This document shows positions 21,986 through 32,554 of a stretch of 64,000 bases of DNA, one piece after another (positions within the stretch are counted from its first letter, which is position 1; each line of letters starts with the position of its first letter). A program made the position numbers and the translations under genes. The notes below the pieces were generated by a model that saw only the letters and a list, made by a program, of their open reading frames with translations, made no database searches and had not been told where the DNA came from. Origin of the DNA: Lepas anatifera (taxonomy: Eukaryota; Arthropoda; Thecostraca; Lepadidae); contig JAOTON010002098.1 in the NCBI GenBank assembly GCA_034440635.1, positions 977,501 through 1,041,500 of the forward strand. Direction: 5' to 3'.

Positions 21986-23829
21986 CAGAGTTGTGCGACT
22001 CATGAGTCGGAGTCAGAGTTTAACTCAAATTCTGACTCGTTTGACTCAGAGTTGAGTTGAGTTGAGTCGAAAAAATTAGACAGGTGAGTTGAGTTGAGTT
22101 GAGTCGGTTCACACCACGTCAATGAGTTGAGTTGAGTTGAGTTGTGAAGACAGTGAGTCAAATGAGTTGAAGACAAAAGTTGACTCAGTATGTAAATATG
22201 TTGAATAAGTTTGAATTTGCCTACATTTTGGAAACCTCTCTTGAATACCTATTCCTCCAGTGTTTCAATTGTTTTTCAATCAAAGTTTTAATTTGCTTCA
22301 ATATATGAAATTATTATACGGTTCAATTGCATATTTTAAAAGGCCTATTCGGTCTGAAGAAATTCCCATACACAAATAATACATGTACTCGAAAAATTAA
22401 ACAGGCTCCTATCTCTGGCCTTGTCTTAAGCATTTCAAGAGGTGGAATGCACTGCGAAATGCATTTCAAATATCTCAAAAACTCCTCATCATCAATATCT
22501 AGTATTACTTCTTTTCAACAACTACCACTCACAGTTATACACTCAAATGTTCCACCCTCACTCTAATATAAAATAATAACCACAGGCAAGAGAGTGCGCC
22601 ATTGCTGTCTTTGAAGAACAAATTTAGTCAAGGATAGGATCAAGCTAAATTAGCTTCAGGATAAAACATTGCAGAAGTCACGTGATAATTAATAAAGTGA
22701 TGTGAATATTTCTAAACTATATATGAAACCGTTTCTTTTGTCATAAATGCGCCGTCCGCAGCTGCTGCTTTGATTTTACCTATTAAAAGCAGTTCTTACT
22801 GTCAGCACAGAAAAGTTTGAACTCTGATTTGATAAAATATCGAAATACCATTATTGCACGAATCAGACGAATTATTACTTGCTACTGGTTGTATCTGATC
22901 GTCGTCCGTATTCTATTTGGAAAGCCGTATACATTGGCAGTTATCAAACTGCTTCCATTTTTGAAGTGTAATAGGTAGGTGCCTGCTGTATTGAAGGTTT
23001 TCAAGCTGAAAATTGCATTGGGTTAAAAAATATGAATGTATTTAATGCAACACGATGATAAAATTTCCATTTCTATTGTCCTATGGTATTGATATGTTAT
23101 ACTATTCCTAGGTTTTGTTGTAGTTCTTAGAATTTGCAATTGCAACTAGGTACTCTAGTAATTATAGCTTAAATTTTGGTTCAGATCATGGCATAGGAAT
23201 GTTTTATTTAGCAACATTATCTAGCATCATTCTTTAACAGAAACAAAAAAGCATTACCCTTATCATTCCTCAATATACAATTTAGATCATGTTTTTTTAG
23301 CTGAACCTTTTTCTGATAGTATGTAGGTGCAATTATTTCCCTATTTTGTTGTAACCTTAACCCATTTAGGTTCCTTTCCATTCCATCTACCTGGTTAAAC
23401 ATGCAAGGCTTGTTTCAGAAATCATTGCAACATAGTGTGGCAGCTTTATCTGGCAATGACAGTCTGGAAGAAAAATATCCATGGCTCTTGTCTATAATTA
23501 ATTTTTAATGTTTAATTGATTTATCTACCATATATTAATCTTCATTTTGCTGTAGGACTTCCTGCGCAGCTTGTCTTTTAGTGGTTTACTAATTTCTTAT
23601 TATTTATTTATATTATTTAACCTTTATATATTTTGAAAATGAGTCGAAGTTTGAGTTGAGTTGAGTCATCAGTTGAGTCAGAGTTGAGTCGGGATGATTT
23701 AGCATTGAGTCGGAGTTGAGTCGACTCACTGAACTCTTGACAATGAGTTGAGTCAGAGTTGAGTTGATCACTCTCAGCATATGAGTTGAGTTGAGTCGAC
23801 TCAAGAAAATTCTGAAACGCACAACTCTG
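21986..23829. mobile_element. Non-autonomous hAT element, 1844 bp, with GAGTT subterminal repeats
   Basis: It has perfect 12-bp terminal inverted repeats, CAGAGTTGTGCG and CGCACAACTCTG. The flanks are 8-bp TSDs GTAGGAAG (21978-21985) and ATAGGAAG (23830-23837), one mismatch. Both ends are packed with GAGTTGAGTTGAGTC repeats for about 200 bp (22005-22165 and 23640-23810) in opposite orientation, as expected of transposase-binding subterminal repeats. The interior is AT-rich, and I find no transposase. It split the outer arm of the inverted repeat, so it is younger than that duplication. Confidence 0.93.
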
Positions 23830-23837
23830 ATAGGAAG

Positions 23838-24400
23838 GCAGTGACAACACCTGGCCTAAACAGCAAAACCATCCACCTTTGAGTTGGACAGGCTAAAGGT
23901 TCCGACAGAGGCTATGAAGAGCTCGGTGATGGCTCGGGGCCAAGCCTCAACCAATTTGTCATTCCTGACAGCTTTCTGTTATTCAATCGTCTGAATCTGA
24001 AAGATGGACATGGAATGGCTCCACTGAGAAGCTGGTGACTGGTGTACTAGACCAGTGGCATAAGGTAATCCATGACCCGGTTGACATGACCCGGTTGTAA
24101 GGTAATCCAGAACTTGTGACTAAGCTGACTGTGGTGAACGATCCCACAGAGCGTGGTGTGATGCTGGTGGAAGCTTTGGTGAAGCCTCCAAAGGTTAAAA
24201 ATATGCGACAAAATCTTCTACCAGTGTCAGAGCTTCTGAATAGTTCCCGAGGGAATAGCAAGAATCAGCTCCCGCAACGACATTCTCCAACGAATGACAC
24301 TAGAATAAAGGTTCTCCTCCGGCAGGCATTCGCGTGCTGTAGAAAGTTAGAGTTTTGGGCTGCTGAGTCATGTAATTCCAGGTCTTATGTGAAATAAAAT
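23838..24400 (+). pseudogene. Right outer arm: degenerate VNDPTERGV-type coding remnant
   Basis: The plus strand reads GSGPSLNQFVIPDSFLLFNR then a stop, and after a gap the frame 24116-24397 begins TKLTVVNDPTERGVMLVEAL. The left arm (15918-16398, minus) shows the same pieces. It looks like a decayed gene or multicopy retrosequence. I recall a VNDxxERGVxL signature in uncharacterised proteins of many arthropods, but cannot test this. Upstream sequence lies beyond the hAT insertion. The 93-residue open part shows no catalytic motif I can name. Confidence 0.5.
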
Positions 24401-24780
24401 GTATTTATATTGCGCTGCGAATACATCTGACAAATAAATGCATGCATTTTAAAGCCCAGCTATCGTTTTTAATAAGCACATTAATGCCACGTTGTCTTTG
24501 CTGGTAGGTTCTGTACCTCTTTAATCCCAATGTAACGACGGGAGACTGCAACGCTAGGGGGGCAATCTGGCGTCTGAAACAGGAAATATTGGAACATTTT
24601 GAGATTATCTTTACCTTTGTCGTATCTGCTTGGAATGTGGCTCATTGAGATTAGAATTGAATATATAACGGGGAAAAGGTGAGTTCCGGGCTGAAAAGCG
24701 AAGAAATAGGTGTTTAACGACCTTTATGTGACATGTACCGTTTGTGTTGTATTATAATAAGTGTATCTCAGTTCAGTTTG
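24401..24780. other. Anonymous DNA, no gene seen
   Basis: Nothing recognised between the inverted-repeat arm and the SINE. Confidence 0.45.
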
Positions 24781-25099
24781 CCGCCCCGGTAGCTCAGTTG
24801 GTAGAGCGTTGGGCTCCGGCCCACTGCTCAGAAGCATGCAGTGGCAATGCATGTCCAGGCTTGGGATCGGTTCTCCTGAGACGCTCAGGCGCTCAATAGT
24901 TTACCCGACGTACAGGTCGGCTGGCAACTGACTGATGAGAGGGTGACCTGAGCGGGGCGGCCGTCCCTGTGCTTTGTGGGACGTTAAACTTTGGCTTCTA
25001 AATCAACCCTTCATTGTGGGAGGTGCTCGTTCGGGTGGTTGGGTCGGGGTCTCCGTGACAAGTCCCTTGATGACTTTAGTGAGACTCTGACTCCAACAG
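24781..25099 (+). mobile_element. tRNA-derived SINE, family B, copy 2
   Basis: It starts CCGCCCCGGTAGCTCAGTTG, a tRNA-like 5' end with A box TAGCTCAGTTGG. A degenerate B box (GGTTCTCCT) lies further on. The body has GGTGACCTGAGCGGGGCGG and GTGGGACGTTAAAC, and the 3' domain includes CCTTGATGACTTTAGTGAGA. It aligns end to end with the reverse copy at 12974-13291. It is unrelated to family A apart from a tRNA-like head. No clear TSD. A real tRNA gene is excluded because the sequence cannot close an acceptor stem. Confidence 0.8.
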
Positions 25100-27025
25100 T
25101 CGAACTGAGAACAACTTGGACAAAATTTATAAAAAAAGTATTGAAAAGCTGTATCACTACCCCGATCCCCACAAATACTAAGCACTTGGAAATCGTTGCC
25201 GGCCATATTTCCATCCACGTGCATTCACATACCGAACCAATTTGAAAAAACTCGGAGCAATTTTTTTTTACAGAGATATTGGCACCGCACATTACACAAA
25301 GGCTTAACCCATATATCCACCCACAAGCACAGAATGTCACCTACACCGATCCCCCTCCCTCAGTCTGACACCAGGCACAACCACTACCATTCTCAACACC
25401 ACGCATGCAGGTTTTATAATCCGCCCCGCGACCCCTCCCCACCGAGGCTTGAACTCAGCGGCAGTGATGACCAGCGTGACCTCTCTGACCTCTGTGCCCC
25501 GCAGGCAAACGGCATCCAGTGGATGGCAACCGCTGATTGGTCGAGGTGCGTTCACTTGTACTGCGAGAAATTCAGCGAAAATTTATCCATGAAAATGATA
25601 GAGCCTTAAACCATGAACTGGATATGTATCAACATTGTTTTCCAGCATTTTTAGCCACATTTTTCCCTCTATTAGCTTGATTATCTGCTCCGCCATCCGA
25701 GGCTGCTCTTCGGTACAGGCGGGACGGCGGCAGTCAGCACAGGCTAGCCGGCGGCCGAGTTCGCTGAAGTCGGGAGTGTTGCAAGCTGTGTTTCTGCTGA
25801 GTGGAGAGGAGTAGAGCCCAGTCCGAAGGTAATCAAGGGAAGAAGGGGAGAGACGTTCATGAAATTTTAACTAAGGTTGGACTAGCGCAACAATTTTAAA
25901 GTTTGAACATTACACAAGCGCCTGGGCACTTTTATTGCGACCAGACATAAATAAATCAGCTCTGTGATGCGGGTGTCACGTAGCAGAAACCTTTTATTGC
26001 CCCGTTATATTGTGTTCAGTGGAGGACTTGGATACAGAGGGACAGCATGAGATTCAACATCCCTTAACTTTGTTTTCGGCTATGAAACTTTATTTCTTCT
26101 ACCTCGTGCTTCGGAACAAGATAACACATTACATGCACTGCAGTGTGCCAGATTTTTTTCACAAAACACCGATCACGTCTATTATGACGCCGCTTCGCCT
26201 CGTTCCCTTCAGCACAACCACCACAAATTCCGTTTCGAATCAATCCGTACGCCACATATTAGCGTTGCTGTGATTTATGACAGTTCGGGACGGCAAAACA
26301 CACACAATTTAACCCTCCCCCTCATACCACTCCACGCAAGACGCGCCTCGCAAGCAGTCACAGCGTATAAGATACATGCACGCAAGAACAACACATGCTT
26401 CTCATTTACATTACATTTCATTGCGTTACACCTCCCTTGCAACCATTCCGAACCCGCTCTATAAGTATGTACTGGTACTCCATGAAATGGCAACAATATC
26501 GAGCACATCTACGGGGCAGAGGTATGTCCCTCAGTTGCACTATGCTCCGCATATTCATAGGCATGCATCAGTCGTTTCTAAATAACCCTTCTAATTCCTT
26601 CCACTTCGCTTCATGCGTGTCTCTCCTTAGTACATCCCTTAACTTGCTAAGCATACATCGCATTTAAATTTTGAAGAATTAAAATCATCTAGCTTAAGGC
26701 CTTTCAAAAGAGGTACTGTTTTACTTATTTACGACTTTGAAAACTGGAACAACTAATGTGAAAAGTGCTAAAATTAAACTTAAATAAAATAGAGAAAATC
26801 TGAGCATAGCCCAATCTTGTGACAATTTGCTGTATAATTTTTGGATTCAGCATGTTCCAATTCACGAAAAACTCTAAATCTGGAGCTATTTTCAAAAACA
26901 ATGTATTTTCGCCTCCGCTTACTGGTACAGTGTACATACATCTACGTTCCGAGTGGCTTATGCGGCATTTCTGGTATCCATTTGAACAAAGATATGCCTC
27001 TGACGCCGTTTCAAAATTTTTATAA
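25100..27025. other. Low-information DNA with a GC-rich exon-like patch
   Basis: No supported coding gene. At 25690-25827 a GC-rich, CpG-containing patch ends in GTCCGAAG followed by GTAATC, which could be a 5' untranslated exon with a splice donor. This is speculative. Several short frames at 25196-26667 lack motifs. Confidence 0.35.
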
Positions 27026-27038
27026 ACCATATTGCAGA

Positions 27039-27079
27039 GGGGGATGGGTGGCTTATTAGACAGCGTTTATGCCTCCTAA
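27039..27079 (+). mobile_element. SINE family A, left half (split by a TTAA element)
   Basis: GGGGATGGGTGGCTTATTAG matches the head of the SINE at 21420. The match stops at CTAA (27076-27079), where a DNA element begins, and the SINE resumes at 30436 in the B-box region. The sequence AACCATATTGCAGA just upstream resembles AACATTTTGCATA after the right half, consistent with a decayed TSD. Confidence 0.7.
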
Positions 27080-27344
27080 CACCAGCCCTGGTGGGCTTTT
27101 GAGCCACATTCGCCCCGGTGGGGGTGTTCAAACACCCCTCTAACCGGCTCCTCTGTGGGATAACGAAAAAACACAAACACTGGTGGATGGTTCATAAGAA
27201 TTCATGAAGAAACTGCTTTGTCACTTTTTGGCCCTGGTCAATGTTGAGGTCATGATAGGTCAAAGAAGGTGGCATGTTAGATAAAAGTCATGGATGCGTA
27301 TGTCTTTTAGTTACCTCCTCCTTTTTAAAGATTGTCGTGAAAGA

Positions 27345-27408
27345 GTGAAAAACCCTACCTCACGTGTGGACTTTTTCGAATAAATTTTGAACTTTTGAAC
27401 TTTTGAAA
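27345..27408 (+). mobile_element. Possible LINE 3' tail fragment
   Basis: AATAAATTTTGAAC followed by two ACTTTTGA units looks like the 3' terminus of a CR1/L2-type LINE. Nothing upstream encodes protein, so only the tail would have been inserted. Confidence 0.35.
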
Positions 27409-29786
27409 AGTTTCTGGGCTCTCGCGTCTGTCACATTTGAGTTAGAATCAATTTGTAGGCACTATTCGCTTCCTCTAGTACAGCAAATCGAATTATGTAT
27501 AATATGCCTATGCTAAGTCAAAACATAAGAATCACCTCCACTGATTCCATGGAATTTGCTGGATGGTTTGCGTGTGGATGAGGCGGTAGACATGTTTTAT
27601 GACTTTATGACAGCAACTATCCGAGATCACACCCCAACGGTTTTACTGAGGAGACGGTACGCCCCCTGGTTCGACAGCGAACTTCGTACCATACTACGGG
27701 AAAAGGAGACAGCATACCGCCGACTGAAGAGGGATCCTAGTGAACAAAACCAAAAACTATTCAGTGATAAACGAAGGAATTTCAAAGGATTAGCAAGCGT
27801 TAAACTCACCGATTATCTGAAAGGCTAAGTGTGCGATTTGAAGGCCAACCCAAAGCGGTTTTCGAGCTTTTTGAAGTGTGTCAAGGGAAAAAATTGTTGC
27901 GATGCCTTTCTTGCTGGACGGAGACCGAAAAGTCGAAAATGATCGTGCAAAAGCCGAGCTGCTGAACCATACATTTGCGAACAAGTTTTCAGATCCAACC
28001 GTGACCAATCTGCCTTTAGCTCCTGATTATGAGCTTGACAATCTGAGCTTCTTCAACATCTCAGAGGGTCTTGTGCGGGAAACCTTGTTGGCTACAAATA
28101 GGTACAAAGCATGTAGTCCTAATGATGTGAGCGCACGTATCATCCATGAGTGCGCCAATGAGCTGTCTGTGCCCATGGCAAAACTTTGTCGTCTCTCCTT
28201 TGAACAAGGTGTGTGTCCAAACAAGTGGAAACGTGCAAATACAGTCCCGATCCATAAGAAAGGTGCCAAGTCGAGCGCCACTAATTATAGAAGTGTATGC
28301 CTGACACCACTTTTCGGCAAGGTACTGGAAAAGGTAGTATATGTTTCACTGTTGTTTCACGTACAACCTGCTTTAACTAGTCAACAACACGGTTTTATGT
28401 TTGGACGCTCATGTATTACTGACCTGGGATCCATGATGGGCGTGGCCTGGAGCAACATATCCGCTGGCTCACAAACCGATGTGATTTGTACAGATTTCAG
28501 TTCGGCCTTTCAAAGTGTAAATCACAGTCTACTGCTTCATAAGATGGAAAAATCCTACAAAATCACTGGCACAGCTTTGGCATGGCTAAAATCTTACCTT
28601 TCTGGAAGAGGGCAGCGGGTAGTTCTAAATGGCCACTGTTCTTCATGGATCCCAGTGACATCAGTAACGCCTGAAGGTCATATTTCACCCCTTCTGTTCG
28701 CCTGTTACATCAATGACTTGCCTTCTGTCGTCCATTCTCACTGTATTATGTTCGCGGACGACTGCAAACTGTACCGACGAATTGCTGGTTCTGAGCATGT
28801 TTTCCAGCTGCAATCGGATGTCGATAGGCTTTGTACATGGTCCACAACGTGGAAACTTCAGCTGAATCCATCCAAGTGCGAAGTTTTAACTCTGACGCTC
28901 CGCACCAAGCCCGTTTTAGGACGCTACAAGACAGGAAACGAGGACCTAGAGAGAGTGAGTGAAATGCGTGACCTTGGAATAGTTGTTGACACTAAGCTGA
29001 CTTTTCAATCCCACATCGATGCCATGGTGCGGAAAGCCAATAGGGCCCTGGGACTTATGATGAGGTCTTTCCAGACAGGAAAGAGCGGTCTCTCACTTCA
29101 TGGAGTAAGCCACAAAAGTATGATAGCCACCTACTGTGCCAACATCCGCAGTATACTCGAGTATGGCTGTGTGATATGGGAAGGAGGCGCTGAGACATAC
29201 CTAAAACGAGCAGAGAAAATTCAACACAAATTCCTTATTTGGCTACGTGCGAGGTGTCGTATCAACAATATTTCGCTTGAATATTCAGACCTTAGTCGGC
29301 ACTTTCGTTTAGCGTCTTTCTCTCTCTCTGCGAGAAGACTGCAGTACGACATAATGTTCATTAGAAACATTCACAATCACAAAATCGATTCATCTTTTCT
29401 TCTGGAATCATTTCCGTTGGCGGCTCCTCCCCGTGCGCTCCGTAACTGGGCACTTTTTTATGTTTCTTATGCTAGGACTAACACAGTAAGATCGGGATTA
29501 TTTGTAAGAGTCCCTCGTGTATGCAACTTGTTTTTAAATGTCAACAGAGACATGGACGTATAGAATACTAATTTGAGAGATTTTAGGAACCGAGTTATAG
29601 CGTATTCTGTGGGCGCGTAGAAGTGAGTGTTATTATTGTGTTTTAGTGCTTTTACTGAATGGCTTTGCTTGTTGGCACTTATCTTATTGCATTCCCTTGT
29701 ATGTTGCAGTGTTTTATCAATTGACGTCATCCGTAAATGGGCTCTATTGGCCCGTCGGTGACGAATCAAATAAACTAAACTAAACT
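27409..29786 (+). mobile_element. LINE (jockey/CR1-like), long 5'-truncated copy inserted in the TTAA element
   Basis: It contains the pre-RT region (27556-27828), the RT and C-terminal region (27878-29563) and a ~220-bp 3' UTR. The UTR ends in a small hairpin (GGGCTCTATTGGCCC), AATAAA and an AAACT repeat at 29767-29786. The endonuclease domain is missing. It lies within the GACCT-rich DNA element, whose sequence resumes at GACCTAGAGCCAGGTC. The 5' boundary is uncertain. Confidence 0.8.
27556..29563 (+). pseudogene. LINE ORF2: pre-RT and reverse transcriptase, one stop and one frameshift
   Basis: 27556-27828 encodes the pre-RT segment (APWFDSELRTILREKETAYR) and ends at a TAA inside DYLKG/VCDLKANPKRF. 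About 50 bp later the frame shifts, and 27878-29563 (561 residues) gives the RT: PNKWKRANTVPIHKKG, NYRSVCLTPLFGKVLEK, QHGFMFGRSC and the catalytic FADD at about residues 293-296. The usual AFDxVNH block reads AFQSVNH, and the usual PQGSxLGP reads PEGHISP, so the active site is damaged beyond the stop and frameshift. The C-terminal half matches the LINE at 2242-3360. The start of the long frame is the first possible codon after the frameshift, not a real start. Confidence 0.9.
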
Positions 29787-30435
29787 GACCTAGAGCCAGG
29801 TCAAGGTTATGGTTTGACCTAACACAGTCAATATGCATATCAATCGACTCGCCATAATAGGCCAAACGAAATGGTATCAAAATAAAAGCTTTAGCACATT
29901 TCCTATAAGGTCACTTACCCAAATCTGAAAACATGCTTAAGTGAACTTCAGATGACTTCTCAGAGGTCACAGGTCCAAACTTGCAACATGGACTTGCAAA
30001 GGGGCCTAGGATACTACGGTTTGGTGAATATTAAGTTATTCCAAGCTGTATCTACACAAATAGAACAATTTTCTCCCAAATCCCGTTTTCCCATGTATTT
30101 CTAATTGAGAGGTCATGATCCATATCAAACCCCTAGGTATCATCCTGCAACACATCTTGTAGCACTCGGGGGACCCATTACGTGATATGAGTTTCAAATT
30201 GATAGAATAAACCTGTTCTTATTTATGGTATCCTAAGCTTTTTGGACGTGAGGTCACTTGACCTGTACTGGTAACCTGACCTGAAATGACCCAGTCTTAG
30301 AATTGTGAAAAATAGCAAAATTGATCAAGGATAAGGTGTGCCAAGTATGGAAGGGCTTCACGCCGCCGTTTTTTTGTGCCGCCGGAAAAAAACGAGGAGG
30401 GGTGTTGAAACACCCCCCACCGGGGTGGGGGTTAA

Positions 30436-30576
30436 GCAACCGGTCCCGGGTTCAAGTCCCGGCGGAGCCTCTGAATAAGTCGATCTGATCCCCAAAATCC
30501 CTTCCAACAGGGTGAGAGTTGGCGACGCCGCATGACCCTGGCAGTTGGTGCGTCGCTAAACCCCAACAATTGTCAT
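30436..30576 (+). mobile_element. SINE family A, right half
   Basis: It continues from the B-box side (CCGGTCCCGGGTTCAAGTCC), through GTTGGCGACGCCGCATGACC to GCGTCGCTAAACCCCAAC. It is the second part of the SINE whose head lies at 27039-27079, and the two together make one full-length copy without overlap. Confidence 0.85.
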
Positions 30577-30589
30577 AACATTTTGCATA

Positions 30590-31479
30590 TGACATTTTGA
30601 GTGTTGTGTCTCACCTAACATGCTGCTTAGCGATGCCTGCTATTTATCTGTTTGAATTTCCCACTGCCAAAATCAGATGGGAAGCAGGCTGAACAGCATC
30701 TTTGGTGCGACATAACATTAAATGCATGGCGTAACACAAAATACACATCAGATTCCCCTGGAATACTTTGCGTAGAACATTTCCAGAAGGCGCCACAAGC
30801 GTATTTTTGTTCAAACGGAAACAAGGAAACTCATCTAGGACGCTCTAGACGAGTACCTGTAGTAAGCTAAGGTGAAAATACATAATTTTAAAGAACCACT
30901 CCAGTTCAGTAATTTTTCAGCGCATTGGATTATGCTGGATTCGAAATCATACTTAGAATTGTCGTAAAATTTGACTACGGGAAGACTTCCATGGGCACAA
31001 AACGACATTTGGAGTTGAAGTGTTCTTAACCCCAATAACGACGTTGATAATGGCGACAGGCACTGGCGGACCCAGGACTTTATTTAGGGGGCTAGGGAGT
31101 TCGCACTTCCCTCACTATTGCCAGGGAACAGCCTCCAGCTATGTATCAACTATAGGTACTCAGAAATGGGGGAATTGTAACCCCCATCCCCATTATACCC
31201 ACCACCGATGACAAGTTTCATTGTTAGCATTGAGTTTCTCCTCTGTTCAATAATTCTCAGGGTTTTGGCACGTTGCATGAACCAGTGCAAACAAGTATCT
31301 TGTGGTGATACTTATAGGAGTATGTCCTCGTTTAAGCTATCATTGCGGTCCAGTTCTATTCAAAGGCATTGCGTCTTTCAAACCTTACAAAGTAATTGTA
31401 ATTAGGGGTACTCAACCACAGGACACTTAGCAAAATTGAAAATAGTGCCCTCATCTCTCGAATTTGCACAAAAACTTAT
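30590..31479. other. Anonymous DNA with a MITE-end fragment
   Basis: CACTGGCGGACCCAGGAC at about 31063 resembles the terminus of hAT-like MITEs, but no matching right end was found. No gene recognised. Confidence 0.4.
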
Positions 31480-31750
31480 ACCTTGAATCCTGGATTAAAA
31501 ATAGATACAATACACTGGGATTATATATTTGGGCACAGCCCTTCATCAGAACCAGCATAATGCATTAGGTAGAATCGCAAATTTTTGGTCGTATGTAGCA
31601 AGACCTCGAATTGAGAAGCTTCATTTCCATTCAATTCATTCACTCTGATGAAGTGTTGTGTCCGAATATATAATTGCAGTGTATACACTGAATGAAAATG
31701 GAAGCGATGTATTAGATCCATTTTGCATCCAGGATTCGAGGAGGCGGGCC
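31480..31750. repeat. Inverted pair of PLE terminal repeats with hammerhead-like motifs
   Basis: The left arm has AATCCTGGATTAAAAATAGA and the minus-strand motif CTGATGAAGGGCTGTGCCC. The right arm has CTGATGAAGTGTTGTGTCC then GAATATATAATTG on the plus strand, and CATCCAGGATTCGAGG. The block CCTCGAATTGAG near 31600 recurs near 54478 in another PLE terminus. These are CUGAUGA-stem-GAA cores facing each other about 100 bp apart, the remains of a PLE that lost its coding region. Confidence 0.6.
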
Positions 31751-32099
31751 ATTGAACATACTGTGAACTCATAATCACGGTCCTCGCCTCATCGCTCCGC
31801 AGTCTATGAACGTCTGAAAAACCGATACCCTCGCTTTTCTGGTCCGTAGAATCAAAACCTGTCCCAAGTTCAAATGCCGCGTCAGCTTTAAGCAGGTCTA
31901 CTCGCGTTTCTACTAAACCTCAGCTCCCTGTTCACAGTAAAAAGTCAGAAACTCAACTGACGATAAAAAGAAACACAGTACGTGTGCCTGCCCTGAGACC
32001 CTATCCCTGGTATCATTTGAGGTGGCCTTTGCAAGCAATGAAGGGTTCGTTTGCGTATTTTGGGTCTCACCCTATTGGTCAGACAAAGCCCTAAACAAA
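31751..32099. other. Anonymous DNA, no gene seen
   Basis: Nothing recognised before the first long terminal repeat. Confidence 0.45.
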
Positions 32100-32554
32100 T
32101 GTAGACAGCTGTCACCAAAATGTAGACGGCTGTCACCAAAATGTAGACTGGGTCACCTCACGGCCCCGTCGGTATGAGCTGCATGCTCAAACTGCTTCCG
32201 CTGTCTCGGCTATCCAAACGTAGTGATGCCGTTTCTGGGTTTATTTTAATATCTCGTAACTTCAAATCTTAATAATTCTGCCCTGGGAAACATTTCAAAT
32301 ACTCGTTTGACAAGAACCCAGCAAACCACAAATAAATCAAATCACAAGCCAATATAAATCAAATCTAAATTAAACACGGATAGAATCAATCAGGTTTTAC
32401 ACAAACACGTTTACAATTCCATATCAAATATAAAATAGTCGCAACAGCATTTCCGAATACACTTGCGTTCTCAGGAGAGGTGTCACCCACACACACACAC
32501 TTGCGCTCTCGCGCGATGCTGTAGCGGAAATGACCCGGGGTCAACGCTTGACCT
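32100..32554 (-). repeat. Long terminal repeat (3' LTR on minus strand) of non-autonomous element
   Basis: About 455 bp aligns with 34977-35508 throughout (CTCAAACTGCTTCCGCTGTC, CAAACGTAGTGATGCCGTT, AAGAACCCAGCAAACCACAA). Read on the minus strand, each repeat contains AATAAACCC and ends in CTACA. The low-coordinate side has two 21-bp units of GCTGTCACCAAAATGTAGAC. Boundaries are defined by where the two copies stop matching. Confidence 0.75.

Larger units (their letters stand above)
27080..30431. mobile_element. TTAA-site (piggyBac-like) non-autonomous element interrupted by LINE sequences
   Basis: The right end reads GGGGTGTTGAAACACCCC, CCCACCGGGGTGGGGG, then TTAA (30432-30435). The left end has CGCCCCGGTGGGGGTGTTC and AAACACCCCTC just after CTAA (27076-27079), a decayed TTAA. 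Ends of C/G runs, TTAA target preference and location precisely inside a SINE support a piggyBac-like non-autonomous element. The original body is 27080 to about 27344 plus 29787-30431. It is rich in GACCT/AGGTC words and homologous to part of 58290-59655. The left end has extra bases before the matching terminal block. Confidence 0.65.

Noticed and set aside
24781..24860. Genuine tRNA gene
   Set aside because: A good A box but no proper cloverleaf or acceptor pairing, and the same sequence recurs with a long shared tail at 12974-13291, so it is a SINE.
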